A stretch of DNA of 64,000 nucleotides, from the NCBI RefSeq assembly GCF_000154785.2, contig NC_015730.1:3801001-3865000 (forward strand), given 5' to 3'. Shown piece by piece: positions 18,882 to 28,159 of this stretch; position 1 is the stretch's first letter, and every line of letters begins with the position of its first letter. The notes under the pieces are model-generated. The model was not told the DNA's origin. It searched no databases and saw only the letters and a program-made list of their open reading frames with translations. The position numbers and the translations under genes are program-made. This DNA comes from Roseobacter litoralis Och 149 (GTDB lineage Bacteria; Pseudomonadota; Alphaproteobacteria; Rhodobacterales; Rhodobacteraceae).

Positions 18882-19925
18882 TCATTCCCATTCCAACTCT
18901 GTGAAAGCAACGGTGGCATTGCGCGGATTATAGGCGTCAAAAAGCTGCCAAAGACTGCGTTCACTTTGCGCTATTTCCTCGACTGCCGTGCCTAGTCGCG
19001 TGCCAGCCTCGACCGCCGCGCGGGTATCCTCTTCGAGAACCGAGAGGTATCGTGCTATCGGCTCTGATCCCAGTGGCCAGTCCAGCGCAGCGCCACCATG
19101 CCCCGGCACAACACGTTCAATGTCCAAGCCCTGCAGTTCGCGCAGCACCGCACGCCATCCTGTCAACCGTCCATCCAGCGCGGGCGTGTGGCGGTCGAAA
19201 ATCAGATCGCCCGCGAAAAACGTCCCCGTCGCAGTATCCCAAACGGTGAGATCGTTGCCGGTGTGCGCCACCGGCCAAGCCTGCAACGTCAGGACCCGCG
19301 CGCCCAGATCAATCTGCAACACCTCCGTCACCGTAATGTCGATCACCGGCGCGCGCGTACCCAACAGAATATCCGCCCCGATCAGAGACGTCAGGCTCTC
19401 CAGATAGTTGGCCTGCCTGTCTGCGAGCGCGCGCGGCAAGCTATCATGCGCAACCAAAGCGGCCCCAGCCTCGGAAAAAAGCGCGGCCCCCAGCGCGTGA
19501 TCGGGATGCATATGCGTGACAATTGCATGACTGACCGGCTTGTCTGTACGTGCACGTATGGTGCGCCACAGCGCTTCGCCAATCCAACGCGCACTACCGG
19601 AATCGACAACTGCGACACTCGTCTCGCCCACAATGAAGCCCAAGTTGCTGACGTCACCCCGGTTCGATGCGTTTGGCTCTTCAATGCGACCGACGTGGAC
19701 AAACACCCCAGATGCGACCTCTGTTACATTCAACGCCTCGCCCACTGGCTGACAGGTTGCAACGCCTTGTGCCTGCAATCCTTGAAAAATGCTCACATCA
19801 GGCGGGCTTTCGGACAGCGCCACCTGACAGGCCGCCTGTGTCTGCGCCTCATAGCCCGGCAAAAGATGGTCACGGCAAGGCCCTTCGCCAAGGCTCAAAC
19901 ACAGGGTTATCATCGCTTCAAACAT
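18882..19925 (-). CDS. Quinoprotein relay system zinc metallohydrolase (MBL fold)
   Basis: A 347-residue metallo-beta-lactamase-fold protein with the metal motif H138-M-H140-P-D142-H143, a later metal His in VAHTGND, an Asp in FAGDLIF and a final His in PGHGG. A weak signal peptide and several cysteines before the MBL domain suggest export. The type matches the quinoprotein relay metallohydrolases (TIGR04558/TIGR04559, SoxH-like) that co-occur with fused SoxYZ carriers. It is divergent from SoxYZ-like copy 2. Hydrolysis of a thioester or persulfide bound to the carrier is an inference. Confidence 0.88.
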   Translation of the reverse strand: MFEAMITLCLSLGEGPCRDHLLPGYEAQTQAACQVALSESPPDVSIFQGLQAQGVATCQPVGEALNVTEVASGVFVHVGRIEEPNASNRGDVSNLGFIVGETSVAVVDSGSARWIGEALWRTIRARTDKPVSHAIVTHMHPDHALGAALFSEAGAALVAHDSLPRALADRQANYLESLTSLIGADILLGTRAPVIDITVTEVLQIDLGARVLTLQAWPVAHTGNDLTVWDTATGTFFAGDLIFDRHTPALDGRLTGWRAVLRELQGLDIERVVPGHGGAALDWPLGSEPIARYLSVLEEDTRAAVEAGTRLGTAVEEIAQSERSLWQLFDAYNPRNATVAFTELEWE

Positions 19926-20048
19926 GGCACTCTCCCGCAGCAGGTGTAGCCAAACACGACACCGTTACCCACGCCCCCTTAGGTATATGTGTCTTTTTTC
20001 GCCGATTCGTGTCATAAACCGCAAGTTCCCATGCTGGAGGAGAATGGT

Positions 20049-20861
20049 ATGGCTTTAAAACTCATGACACTGGCCACAGTTGCCGCTTTGGTATCAGGCG
20101 CGGCATGGGCCACAGATGAGGTACGAAACCCGCTGTTGCCGGGCGAGACCTGGGAAGAGCTGCGATATGACGTCGTGGGGGATGCGCCGCTTGCCTCCGC
20201 CGACGGCGTACTGACGATCGAAGCGCCCTTCCGCGCGCATGATGCCGCCACAGTACCGATCATTCTACGCCAGACCGAGGGCAGCGCCTCGATCAGCACA
20301 GCCACCGTTGTGATTGATGAAAACCCGGCCCCCATCGCTGCGGTGTTTGGGTTTACACCTGCCATGGGGCTGCTGGATTTCGAGATGCGCGTGCGCGTCA
20401 ATCAATACTCCAACGTACGTGTGATCGCGCAAACGCCTGACGGGCTGCATATGGCGGGTCGCTTTGTCAAAGCCTCTGGCGGATGTTCTGCGCCCGCGTC
20501 GAAGGACCCTGAGATTGCGCTGGCTGGCATGGGCAAGATGAAACTGCGGACCTTTGATAACGGCGCGCAAATGTCGACACCCCGTCGCGAAGCGCAGATC
20601 ATGATCCGCCATCCGAACTATTCAGGCCTTCAGCGCGATCAGATCACCCAGTTGTTCATTCCCGCCCATTTCATTGATCATATAGAAGTGTGGCAGGATG
20701 ACGAATTGCTATTCACCATGGATGGCGGCATTTCGATATCTGAAAACCCTGTGTTCCGATTTGCCTATAATGACAACGGCTCCACCGCCCTGACCGTGAA
20801 AGCCACGGATACGGACGGCAATGAATTTGAAAAGGTCCTGCCGAAATCAGTGAGCGGCTGA
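20049..20861 (+). CDS. Fused SoxYZ-like carrier (copy 2)
   Basis: A 270-residue secreted protein (signal peptide ending AWA-T), homologous along its length to 10953-11765, with a SoxY-like half, a single Cys146 in GGCSAP and a SoxZ-like half (HPNYSGLQRD). Its GGC motif is closer to the SoxY swinging arm than that of copy 1. The ATG follows a GGAGGAG site; a longer reading is possible but unsupported. It is divergent from the metallohydrolase gene, a natural partner pair, and is followed by a bidirectional terminator. The two copies may load different cargo or serve different enzymes. Confidence 0.88.
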   Translation: MALKLMTLATVAALVSGAAWATDEVRNPLLPGETWEELRYDVVGDAPLASADGVLTIEAPFRAHDAATVPIILRQTEGSASISTATVVIDENPAPIAAVFGFTPAMGLLDFEMRVRVNQYSNVRVIAQTPDGLHMAGRFVKASGGCSAPASKDPEIALAGMGKMKLRTFDNGAQMSTPRREAQIMIRHPNYSGLQRDQITQLFIPAHFIDHIEVWQDDELLFTMDGGISISENPVFRFAYNDNGSTALTVKATDTDGNEFEKVLPKSVSG

Positions 20862-20881
20862 AAAGCTCCATGATACGCAAC

Positions 20882-20919
20882 AAAAAGCGCCGCGGGTTTG
20901 ATCCTTGCGGCGCTTTTTC
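20882..20919. terminator. Bidirectional intrinsic terminator
   Basis: A perfect 12-bp stem, aaaaagcgccgc at 20882-20893 with its complement at 20907-20918, encloses a 13-nt loop. T-tracts lie on both strands. It sits between the plus-strand SoxYZ-like gene and the minus-strand gene ending at 20941, and should terminate both. Confidence 0.9.
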
Positions 20920-20940
20920 GTTGGCGAACCGGGTGTAGCG

Positions 20941-21288
20941 TTAAAAGCAGATAACCTCCGCCTCGGCCTGCGCGCGGCGCAGGTTCGCTACCATATTCTC
21001 TGCCATTGACGCGCTGCGGAAAAACGACATGCGCTCCCCCCCGACACGTCGCATGGACAGAACGGTTTCGGCCTCCAGATACTGCTCGTAAGACAGGATC
21101 GTTGCAATCTCGTCGATTGAACAGGCGCAGCGGTCCAGCATTTCACGGGTTTGCCCGTTCGTCACCATACAGGCAAAAACATAATCAGCGCGCGCAGCCG
21201 TCGGATAATCGTTCAGCTGTTCGGCGACGCTTTGGGACATCGCCGCCGTTGGCATACTGAGCACGATTGCAAGCGCCCAGCCCTTCAT
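20941..21288 (-). CDS. Small secreted Cys-rich protein, xoxF locus
   Basis: A 115-residue protein with a signal peptide (AMS-Q). The mature domain is helical with four cysteines (FACMV, DRCAC, VICF). The CAC pair with an outer pair suggests disulfides. I do not recognise a characterised family. It overlaps the upstream gene by 4 bp (ATGA) and ends at a strong terminator, forming a two-gene unit with 21285-21944. Position between the SoxYZ carrier and the regulatory genes makes a periplasmic accessory role likely. Confidence 0.75.
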   Translation of the reverse strand: MKGWALAIVLSMPTAAMSQSVAEQLNDYPTAARADYVFACMVTNGQTREMLDRCACSIDEIATILSYEQYLEAETVLSMRRVGGERMSFFRSASMAENMVANLRRAQAEAEVICF

Positions 21289-21944
21289 TGCGCTTCATCC
21301 AGTCGCTGGAAAGACACCTCAGAGCGATACACCGCCCCCTCCGACGCTTCGGCAACGAGGCTCATGTACCAACCCGGCACCGCATCAGACATTGTCACGC
21401 GCAACTCAAGATCACCAAAGCCCTGCATGCGGGCGCTGTTGGGATCATCGGCAAAGGGATACATGCGAATGGTCCGCGTGGGCACCGTTTTGCCGTCCAC
21501 TACCGCTTCGCCTTCGACGATATCAGATGGTTGGATCAGCGCGTCCTTGACCCTGTTGCGGATGTAAAACGGGCTTCCGCCTGCCGCCTCGGCCATATCC
21601 CGCACCACGGTTTCATAAAAATACATGATCATCGGGTTCCCGACACTGGCCGGAAAAGCACCCAGAGCGCGATGTTTGTCATCCTGCCAGAATTTCAGCA
21701 TCGCGATGTCTTTGTCCCCTTCACGGAATGACAGCGTCACATCACCAGTGTCCCGTGCACCAGCTTCTGGTTTCAGCGCATTGGTAACCTCGCGGCGATA
21801 CACCAGCGCCGATGTGCGGTCTATCTCGTCCAAAGTGCCGTCACGAAACAACATATCATAGGTTTTTTCACCGTCCAAAGGTGCGGCGACCGCCAATCCT
21901 GTTGCCAGAAGTGTCGCGAAAACTATGGCTGGAAATCTAAACAT
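21285..21944 (-). CDS. Secreted protein of unknown function, xoxF locus
   Basis: A 219-residue protein with a signal peptide (AVA-A). The mature part begins KTYDMLFRDGTLDEI and has an all-beta look with no cysteine or obvious catalytic motif. No known function is recognised; it reads as a lipoprotein-carrier-like or outer-membrane-associated beta sheet. Tightly coupled to the small Cys-rich gene downstream and 33 bp from the sensor kinase gene upstream, so it may belong to the same transcript as the regulators. Confidence 0.75.
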   Translation of the reverse strand: MFRFPAIVFATLLATGLAVAAPLDGEKTYDMLFRDGTLDEIDRTSALVYRREVTNALKPEAGARDTGDVTLSFREGDKDIAMLKFWQDDKHRALGAFPASVGNPMIMYFYETVVRDMAEAAGGSPFYIRNRVKDALIQPSDIVEGEAVVDGKTVPTRTIRMYPFADDPNSARMQGFGDLELRVTMSDAVPGWYMSLVAEASEGAVYRSEVSFQRLDEAQ

Positions 21945-21977
21945 ATGAGCATCCTCCTGAATGCGAGTGTGCGGGCC

Positions 21978-24236
21978 TCATGCGGGACTGTCACCTTCGA
22001 CTTTTGTCTGTACCTTGACCTGCGACGCGGAGGCAGAGGCTGCACGGCCACGAACCTTCCAGTCAACCAACCGCCGCAAACGCGAAAGCTCAGCAGGCTT
22101 GGTCATCACGGACATATCATGCTGCGCACCGAGGCGACGCACTGTTTCGCTGCGATCCGCCGTGATCAGGATCGCGGGAATCGCGGTGCCGGTCTTGGCC
22201 CGCAGATCAAGCGTCGCCTGTACGCCGGTTTCGCCCGCATCCAATTGGTAATCCGCCAGAATGATGTCGGGCGGCATGCCAAGATCGTCGATGAATTCCA
22301 ACGCTTCGGCCGTGGTCCGTGCCGCGAGAACGCTTGCGCCCCAAAGTTCCAGCCGCTGCGTTACACCATAAAGCACATCCACATCATTTTCGATGACCAT
22401 GACGATGTAATCGAGGGCAGCGTCCGCCGTGTCTTCGATTGGGCCTTGCAGAATAGGCATGCTGGGGGCGCCTTTGACGACTTCCATCTCAATGCTGAAA
22501 ACAGATCCAACCCCCGGCTTTGAGCGGACGGAAAGTTTGTGACCAAGCAAGCGGCACGCTCTGTCGACAACCGACAGACCCAAACCGACACCAGAGCCGA
22601 GCGGCACATTTTCGGCGCGCGTAAATTCGTCGAAAATTCGCGACTGGTCTTTGATGTTTATCCCGATGCCAGTGTCCCAAACCTCCAACACAACGGTATC
22701 ACCGGTTCGCCGACACCCCAACAGAACCCGCCCGCCCGGGTCAGTATATTGAATGGCATTGACCACAAGATTCTGTATGGAACGCAACAGATAAACCGGA
22801 TCAGAGCGCACCACGAGGCTGCAAGGCACAACATGTAACTGCACCGATTTCTGCGCCGCCAACATCATCTGGTCGGCCTTTATGCCCAGCATGAATCCCT
22901 CTAGGCTGACGTTGGTCGTCGTCACGGTATCAAGGTCCGCGCTTTCCAGTCGCGAGATATCAAGCAACGAATGCAGCAGGTATTCCGCTGAGGCGAACGC
23001 CCCTTCCAATCGCTCGACCATGGGGCGGAACCGGGTTTCGCGTGTGGTTTCCTGTAAAGAGGAAATCAAGAGTTTTGCGGCGTTGATCGGCTGCAGCAGA
23101 TCATGGCTGGCCGCAGCCAGAAACCGCGTTTTTGATGATACCGCGGCCTCCGCGCGTTCTTTTGCGACGCGTAACTCTTCTTCGACGCGGGCCTTTTCAT
23201 CGTATTGTTCGGTCAGATTCGCGTTTGCGCGGGTCAGTTCTGCGGTGCGCTCCATCACGCGGTTTTCAAGGATCTCGGTTGAGCGCACTTCCAAGGTGAC
23301 GTCTTTAAGTTCAACCAGAAAACCGCCATCTGGCAAAAGGTTGGCCTGCACATCAAGTACCCGTGCTGCACCATGCGACACCCGCGTGGTCACCGCCCCT
23401 TTCTTGGTCAATTCATCGCGCCATGCGTCCATCTGCAACAAAGCGTTGTCCGTGATCAGAGATTTGGAGCGCATGAAATCCAACAATTCCTGCAATGGCG
23501 TGCCCGGTTGCAACACGCTGAGAGGCACACCAAGAATGCTGCGGAACTGGCCGTTTTGCATCATCAACTCGCCAGAGGCGGAAAACGTACAGACACCCGA
23601 ACTCATGTTTTGGAACACCGCTTGCAGGTAATCCGCCTGACGGTCGATCAGGTGCTCTTTTTCGCGCCGGTTGTGTCGCACCAAAGCGGTAATTTCCGTC
23701 AGCAGCAAAACCGTATTTTCCGGCGAAGTCTGCTGCGTGCTCATCTGGTACCAACGGTCCTTGGTGACCTCGGCCACCAGCGAGACCACGGACCCTTCAT
23801 TCTGATCGCTCTCCAATGCGCCCCGCATGGTGAACAGTTTGCGGTCGGTCGAGACAAGATATTCGCTGCTGCTCATGAGATCAAAGTAGCGCGCAAGGCT
23901 CAGCCCCGGCACGATGTGCTCCGAAATATCCGGCAGCAGGCCTTTGAACAGATCGTTACAGATGTTCAGCGTCCCGTGAGAAAAAAAGGCAAGCCCGCCC
24001 TCCATGGAACCCAATGCCTCAGCAAGGGTTTTACGCGTGAGTTCGCGTTCATAGCGGACACTTTCCAGCTCAAGCGACTGCGCGGCCATCTTTTGTTGCA
24101 ACTCAATGGCGGATTGAAAGGCACGATAGGCGGACGGCCCGACATCTTTTTGCCGACCCGCGCGGCGCATCAATGCCTCGATGATCTTCGCCTGCTTTTC
24201 GACCCGTACCTCAAGCGGGTCGTCTGGGTTGATCAT
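21978..24236 (-). CDS. Hybrid sensor histidine kinase (FlhS/ErcS'/NahK-like)
   Basis: A 752-residue cytoplasmic kinase with no membrane segment. Order: N-terminal coiled coil (about 40-75), two PAS-like domains (about 75-190 and 200-320), a second coiled coil, HisKA with H378 (ASHDLLQP), HATPase (N-box near 490, DTGIG near 522, GLGLS near 555) and a C-terminal receiver with D662 and K713. It resembles FlhS of Paracoccus and the ErcS'/NahK kinases of Pseudomonas, which govern alcohol or formaldehyde oxidation genes. The ATG used lies just inside the FIST gene stop; a GTG 9 bases upstream is possible. Partner regulator: 25408-26127. Confidence 0.92.
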   Translation of the reverse strand: MINPDDPLEVRVEKQAKIIEALMRRAGRQKDVGPSAYRAFQSAIELQQKMAAQSLELESVRYERELTRKTLAEALGSMEGGLAFFSHGTLNICNDLFKGLLPDISEHIVPGLSLARYFDLMSSSEYLVSTDRKLFTMRGALESDQNEGSVVSLVAEVTKDRWYQMSTQQTSPENTVLLLTEITALVRHNRREKEHLIDRQADYLQAVFQNMSSGVCTFSASGELMMQNGQFRSILGVPLSVLQPGTPLQELLDFMRSKSLITDNALLQMDAWRDELTKKGAVTTRVSHGAARVLDVQANLLPDGGFLVELKDVTLEVRSTEILENRVMERTAELTRANANLTEQYDEKARVEEELRVAKERAEAAVSSKTRFLAAASHDLLQPINAAKLLISSLQETTRETRFRPMVERLEGAFASAEYLLHSLLDISRLESADLDTVTTTNVSLEGFMLGIKADQMMLAAQKSVQLHVVPCSLVVRSDPVYLLRSIQNLVVNAIQYTDPGGRVLLGCRRTGDTVVLEVWDTGIGINIKDQSRIFDEFTRAENVPLGSGVGLGLSVVDRACRLLGHKLSVRSKPGVGSVFSIEMEVVKGAPSMPILQGPIEDTADAALDYIVMVIENDVDVLYGVTQRLELWGASVLAARTTAEALEFIDDLGMPPDIILADYQLDAGETGVQATLDLRAKTGTAIPAILITADRSETVRRLGAQHDMSVMTKPAELSRLRRLVDWKVRGRAASASASQVKVQTKVEGDSPA

Positions 24237-24238
24237 AT

Positions 24239-25396
24239 TCAACACAAGGCCCTCTGCTCAGGGCCGAAAAAGGCCACGCCAACCAGCGTCTGGTTCATAT
24301 GAACGCCGCAATGTTGCTCGCCGTAAGTATTGAACCCAAAGACATGCGCTGCGCCCAGAACTTTCGAAACCGCATGCGCCAGCTGCTTTTGCTCGATCTC
24401 AAGTTTGCGCAACACGCAGTCAAACCCGAGGATGAAATCCGGGCGGCGCCCCTTTGCGTCGCGAATATCCAATCCGGCCTGCAGCGTCTCGATGATCTCT
24501 TGGCCCTGCCCCAGCGTCATGATTAGCCCATCATCAATAGCGGCCAGAAATGACAGCGCGCCGTCCTCGCCCGCATCTGAAATCGCGCGGACGTAGTGAT
24601 TGTCTTTATACTCGATGAGTAACGGGTTCTCGGCAAAAATCTGCGGGGACAGATCCTCCACGGCACATCCGACCAGACGGGCATATTCCTGCGCCGCCGG
24701 TGCGCCGTTGATTTCAAACACCTTGCGGTCATCAGGATCGGCATCTGTGATGATCATCTGGCTGTCGCCCGGCAGAAAGTGATCAAAGCCGATGCCCTGA
24801 AACGGCAGATCGGTCTCAAGCACCAGCAACACCGCAGCATTGTGATGAATGTGCCCATTGTGCAGCACATAGGTTTGTTCAAACCTCAGCCCGTCCCCGG
24901 CGGAACCCCCAAAAATAGGCAAATCGCCCAAAGTGGTTTCCAATGCTGAAATCAACATGTCTTCCTGCTTGGACAATCCGTCCGTGAAGATCAGCCCAAG
25001 CCGGTTCCACCCTGCTGTATGGGAAAATTTCTGGACATGGCGCTGCGCAAGGGTTGCCGCCGCCGTCGTCGACAGCGGGTTGAGCGGCTCCATCAAAACC
25101 GAGGCACAGCGAAAATGTGTCTTGGGAAATGCCAGTAACAGCAGCGCGTCGGTTTCATAGCCCTCAGTTGTGATCTGACCCGCCGTCGAGCACCCAAAAA
25201 CCGGGACACCGCCCAGCGCCTCTTCAAGGCTATGGGCAATCACCGCGCCGTTGCGATCACCCGGTACGAACGCAAGCACGAAACAGGTATCACGCGCGTT
25301 GATCTGTTGCGCCGCGATCCGCGCCGCTGCGGCTGCGTCAACGGCGCGTGACAAGGCCACCCGCACACAGGACGGCTCAGCGCGCGCGCTGTCCAT
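24239..25396 (-). CDS. FIST-domain sensory protein (NosP-like)
   Basis: A 385-residue cytoplasmic protein with FIST N (about 25-230) and FIST C (about 235-370) domains, including GGSAGDG and the GFNTYGEQ segment. In Pseudomonas aeruginosa the FIST protein NosP binds heme and nitric oxide and regulates the adjacent kinase NahK. Here too the gene directly precedes a hybrid kinase of that type, with the stop and start only a few bases apart. Heme binding in this protein is inferred, not shown. A TAGGAGG ribosome site precedes the ATG. Confidence 0.9.
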   Translation of the reverse strand: MDSARAEPSCVRVALSRAVDAAAAARIAAQQINARDTCFVLAFVPGDRNGAVIAHSLEEALGGVPVFGCSTAGQITTEGYETDALLLLAFPKTHFRCASVLMEPLNPLSTTAAATLAQRHVQKFSHTAGWNRLGLIFTDGLSKQEDMLISALETTLGDLPIFGGSAGDGLRFEQTYVLHNGHIHHNAAVLLVLETDLPFQGIGFDHFLPGDSQMIITDADPDDRKVFEINGAPAAQEYARLVGCAVEDLSPQIFAENPLLIEYKDNHYVRAISDAGEDGALSFLAAIDDGLIMTLGQGQEIIETLQAGLDIRDAKGRRPDFILGFDCVLRKLEIEQKQLAHAVSKVLGAAHVFGFNTYGEQHCGVHMNQTLVGVAFFGPEQRALC

Positions 25397-25407
25397 AGCC
25401 CGACCTC

Positions 25408-26127
25408 CTAATGTTTGAGAAATGCGCGGGCTTCGGGTTCGTCGCCCCGTTGCGCCGCCATCGCGCCTTCGACAAGAACCACCGCTTGCGTCCGGTTACG
25501 CACGCCGAGCCGCCTGAGCAACGCGGTGATATGCGCCTTCACGGTCGCCTCTGCGAGGTCCAGTTCATAGGCAATCTGCTTGTTCGGCTTACCAAAGCAG
25601 ATCAGGCGCATGATCCGCTGCTGCTGGGGCGTCAGCTCTGCCAGCTTGGGGTGTTGGAATTCATCGGCCAGCGCGTCACGCTCGCAGGAATTGGGTTGTT
25701 GGTAGTCTTTCGGCACATAGGTTTGCCCGGCAATGATTTCCGAAAGCACCGATTTCAATCCCCGTGCAGAGGTATCTTTTGGCAAAAATCCAGCGGCACC
25801 TTCCCGCAATAATGACTGCACAAGGTCAAAAGACGCCAGCGATGAAATCACAAGTATACGCGCCTTGGGCAGATGCTGGCGCAGACTGACAAAGCCGGAG
25901 ATGCCAGTGACATCCGGCAGCTTGAGATCAAACATCACAAGTTCAGGTTTGAACCCGTCTTTCACAGCAGCAATCGCATCCCCGAGGCTCTGTACCTTTT
26001 TGATTTCGACGTCTGTCAGTACCAGTTCAAGGGCCGATTCCAAAGCATCGCTGTACAATGGATGATCATCCACAATCAGGATGTTTGATACTGCCCCCTG
26101 ACCGATCGGCGCACGTTCGTGTTCCAT
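25408..26127 (-). CDS. LuxR-type response regulator (FlhR/AgmR-like)
   Basis: A 239-residue regulator with a receiver domain (acidic pair D20-D21, phospho-acceptor D67 in MFDLKLP) and a C-terminal LuxR/NarL helix-turn-helix (LTPQQQRIMRLI to KAHITALLRRLG). The start at 26127 follows GGGAGGA at good spacing; an ATG seven codons upstream would overlap that site. It heads the regulator-FIST-kinase operon. Homologues FlhR and AgmR/ExaE activate methanol, formaldehyde or ethanol oxidation genes, so xoxF and the PQQ operons are probable targets. Confidence 0.92.
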   Translation of the reverse strand: MEHERAPIGQGAVSNILIVDDHPLYSDALESALELVLTDVEIKKVQSLGDAIAAVKDGFKPELVMFDLKLPDVTGISGFVSLRQHLPKARILVISSLASFDLVQSLLREGAAGFLPKDTSARGLKSVLSEIIAGQTYVPKDYQQPNSCERDALADEFQHPKLAELTPQQQRIMRLICFGKPNKQIAYELDLAEATVKAHITALLRRLGVRNRTQAVVLVEGAMAAQRGDEPEARAFLKH

Positions 26128-26297
26128 GAATGTAGTCCTCCCGAGCACGATCTTACTCGTAACGCTTGTCTTTTCAACTGCTAGTCAAAAGAGGCGACGG
26201 ACAAACTCATACCAAAACCAGACATCCATTCAAAAATCTCGCAATTCATTGCAGTAATGATGCTTTTTCATGGTTTGGATTTGTTCGTGCCGCGCGC

Positions 26298-27488
26298 TTA
26301 GCGGCTTCGCAGAAACTCTCTGGCAAAATGTCGTAATGATGTGCGATCCTGCGCGGCGCTGAAAATGCTGCTGTCCAGTTCCGACAAAAGACGCTGGCGT
26401 TGCCCGGATGGACCCTCGCGGCGCAAAATCGCGGCTGCCGTCCGACGGGACAATGCGACATCACCGGCAAGAGCCGCACGCTTCAATTGTCGCGCCAGCG
26501 GGTCAAGCAGATGAAAACGGGACAGTGCCTCCACCCCGGACAAACGCCGCCCCATCAACGAAAAAAATGCGCCAATCACGCAGATGACACCCGCCAGCAT
26601 CGCAAAAGGCCAACCGGGCAGTTGCACAGAGGCGGGGTACGCATCCTGCGCGCGCGGTGGCTGTTCATCGGGTACAACCGTGCCGTATGCCAGACGCTGC
26701 GCGGATATGGTCACTGTGCGATCAACACGCGCCTGCGTATCAAAGAAATCAAAGCTTAGCGGTTCAACAATGGTTGAGGTGTCATTACTGGGCCGGATCG
26801 TCCATCGCCAAAACGCGTAGGACAGCGGGCCTTGCGGCGACAGTTCGACAAAACGTTTCTCGGGATGCGCAAAGATGGCGGCAGAGGGTGACGTCAGTTC
26901 AGGCATCGGCGGGATCATCTCCGGCGTGACGCCCAGTGCTTCGATGCGAATGATGCGCAAAACGCCCTCTCCCGGTGCCAGTTGATCCGGCGCATTGGAC
27001 CACTGGTCCGAGATTTTCAACGATTTGACCGGGAACCACCACTCCCGATCCTCCGGGGCAGGTGCGACTTCAATCGTGATAGGCTCGGATGTGATTTGAT
27101 GTTCAAACCATTCATCATTTTCATCTGTAAGCGTCAGATTGTGGGTAAAGGCGCCGATGGTCAGCGGGCCCGCACGGTTCGGGTAAATCGCCATACGTCT
27201 GCTGAAAGTCTTGACCAACTCACCGTCAAGGCGTTCTTCAGCCCATGTATCAATGCCCAGTTGCGTCCAGTTGAAACCGTCAAAATCCGGCTGAATGATC
27301 TGCTCACGCGTGATGTGACGGCGGTAGATTCCATTGATCGTGATCAGGATCATCTCGCTGACTTTCGGGACGTGATCGCTCGCTTCAACTTCAATGCTCA
27401 GAACCAACTCATGCGGGAGCACTGTTTTGGACTGTGCCTGCGCCAGTGTCGGACATAACGCGAAAAGGACCCACAAAAGCCACCTCAT
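26298..27488 (-). CDS. BatD/MxaL-position membrane protein
   Basis: A 396-residue protein with a signal peptide (AQA-Q), a long beta-rich periplasmic region resembling BatD, one membrane segment (about 290-315: GWPFAMLAGVICVIGAFF) and a cytoplasmic tail. It is the last of seven coupled genes starting with a MoxR ATPase and overlaps the TPR gene by 4 bp. BatD-type proteins work with MoxR/VWA proteins in assembling or protecting periplasmic enzymes; here the client is presumably the quinoprotein dehydrogenase. Confidence 0.82.
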   Translation of the reverse strand: MRWLLWVLFALCPTLAQAQSKTVLPHELVLSIEVEASDHVPKVSEMILITINGIYRRHITREQIIQPDFDGFNWTQLGIDTWAEERLDGELVKTFSRRMAIYPNRAGPLTIGAFTHNLTLTDENDEWFEHQITSEPITIEVAPAPEDREWWFPVKSLKISDQWSNAPDQLAPGEGVLRIIRIEALGVTPEMIPPMPELTSPSAAIFAHPEKRFVELSPQGPLSYAFWRWTIRPSNDTSTIVEPLSFDFFDTQARVDRTVTISAQRLAYGTVVPDEQPPRAQDAYPASVQLPGWPFAMLAGVICVIGAFFSLMGRRLSGVEALSRFHLLDPLARQLKRAALAGDVALSRRTAAAILRREGPSGQRQRLLSELDSSIFSAAQDRTSLRHFAREFLRSR

Positions 27489-28159
27489 CGCGGGTCCTCC
27501 GGCGCGGCGGGCGACAGGCCCAGTTTGGCGCGCCGTTTATGTTCCAGCGCGATCCGCGCGGCCAGGTATTCACCCGGAACATCCGAGAGTTGTTGCAGCC
27601 AGCGCGTATCCGCCCGCATGAACTTATCATCAAAGACGCGGCGCACACCAAGCTGTCCGCGGCTTTCCAATTCCGTCAGCCCAAGCATGGTGTTGTTGTT
27701 CGTAACCTCACTGCCCGTGCCCGCTGCCCGCGCATCCCCGCGCGCAACGAAACTCTCGGCGGTCGGCCCGTCCTTACGCTTGCCAAAAAGCGCCAGCATT
27801 TCAGGGTCTATGCCGAGCCCTGCAAAATAGGCGGCCACCACGTCGAAATTTGCCAAAGCGTCCGGGTGACCGCGCGCATGCGCCATGTCGAATGCTTCAA
27901 GTGCGGCTGCATGGTTTCCCCGATGCGCCTCTGCATTGCCGAGGTTGAACATGGCCGATGCCTGCGCAAAGCGGTCCGCTGCGGTGTCGTAATCGCCTGC
28001 CTGGTAGAGTGCTGCACCCTGCCATTCAGCATCGTCGAAAAAACCGGCTGCCAAACCGGGCGCGCCTGCCGCCATCAACACGCGCCCGAAAGGGGCAGCG
28101 CCGCCAAGCATCAAGGCAAGCGCGAAAGCCGTCAAGGTGATCAGCGCGAGCACCCTCAT
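27485..28159 (-). CDS. TPR membrane protein (BatE/MxaK-like)
   Basis: A 224-residue protein with an N-terminal membrane anchor (residues 1-30) and two to three TPR-like helical pairs (AALYQAGDYDTAADRFAQ and the following segments), then a variable C-terminal part. The ATG at 28159 overlaps the VWA gene stop (ATGA); longer reading is unlikely since it would lie within that gene. BatE and MxaK occupy the same position in bat and mxa clusters. Likely part of a periplasm-facing MoxR-VWA assembly complex. Confidence 0.82.
   Translation of the reverse strand: MRVLALITLTAFALALMLGGAAPFGRVLMAAGAPGLAAGFFDDAEWQGAALYQAGDYDTAADRFAQASAMFNLGNAEAHRGNHAAALEAFDMAHARGHPDALANFDVVAAYFAGLGIDPEMLALFGKRKDGPTAESFVARGDARAAGTGSEVTNNNTMLGLTELESRGQLGVRRVFDDKFMRADTRWLQQLSDVPGEYLAARIALEHKRRAKLGLSPAAPEDPR

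Noticed and set aside
26171..26190. Partial palindrome before the response regulator gene (ttttcaact/agtcaaaa)
   Set aside because: Imperfect and AT-rich; not distinguishable from chance without other sites.
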